From the NCBI RefSeq assembly GCF_002027545.1, contig NZ_MXAN01000005.1, forward strand, positions 1 through 36,179: a stretch of 36,179 nt of DNA, given 5' to 3'. This document shows, in pieces, positions 36,158 through 36,179 of this stretch. Each line of letters starts with the position of its first letter. The stretch's first letter is position 1. The translations under genes and the position numbers were made by a program. The notes beneath the pieces are model-generated. The model searched no databases, had not been told where the DNA came from, and was given only the letters and a program-made list of their open reading frames with translations. The stretch is from Moraxella lacunata. GTDB lineage: Bacteria > Pseudomonadota > Gammaproteobacteria > Pseudomonadales > Moraxellaceae.

Positions 36158-36179
36158 AAATTCAATTTTATTAGCTGTA

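Noticed and set aside
1..36179. CRISPR arrays, tRNA and rRNA genes
   Set aside because: No regularly spaced repeats, no cloverleaf ending in CCA context and no rRNA-like sequence were seen on reading both strands.

Overview
The window looks like a chromosomal segment from a Moraxella-like member of the Moraxellaceae (Gammaproteobacteria). The evidence is the protein-level resemblance of parC, relA, pheS/pheT/ihfA, nqrM, a 16-stranded-type porin and creBCD to that family, the moderate GC content, and many short dispersed palindromic repeats. Species cannot be fixed from the sequence alone.

Layout. Positions 1-16 are the end of a small repeat/IS. Then come parC (minus), a small DksA/TraR-type gene (plus) and relA (minus), which is cut by one in-frame TAG. 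A roughly 1 kb spacer with repeats and a structured leader precedes a DEAD-box RNA helicase with a long Arg/Gly/Asp-rich tail. Next are a flavin-type general stress protein and the minus-strand pheS - antitoxin - PIN toxin - pheT - ihfA block; the toxin-antitoxin pair sits inside the pheST operon. A porin gene is broken by a 91-bp MITE. It is followed by a complete ferric-siderophore ABC importer (lipoprotein, two permeases, ATPase). Then come a PP2C phosphatase coupled to a uracil-glycosylase-like protein, two small unknown proteins, an MFS exporter/importer of the CynX type, nqrM, and an AT-rich orphan gene.

The right third is the creBCD two-component locus turned into a defence-like island. 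creD and creC are together, but creB is separated from creC by an oppositely oriented, AT-rich pair: a putative nuclease whose frame is broken by a 22-bp tandem duplication, and a uracil-phosphoribosyltransferase-like protein. On the other side of creB, with only 2 nt between them, lies a minus-strand operon herA - nurA - DNA methyltransferase. It has its own promoter, and its herA is split by a -1 shift at a T6 run that is also a canonical slippery heptamer. The window ends in a MITE copy, an IS3-family left end and a hairpin repeat.

The most interesting parts are the HerA-NurA-methyltransferase operon, the broken nuclease/PRTase pair beside it, the toxin-antitoxin pair inside pheST, and the set of ORF-breaking lesions (relA amber, porin MITE, 22-bp duplication, T6 run). 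The lesions could be phase-variable switches, decay or sequence errors.
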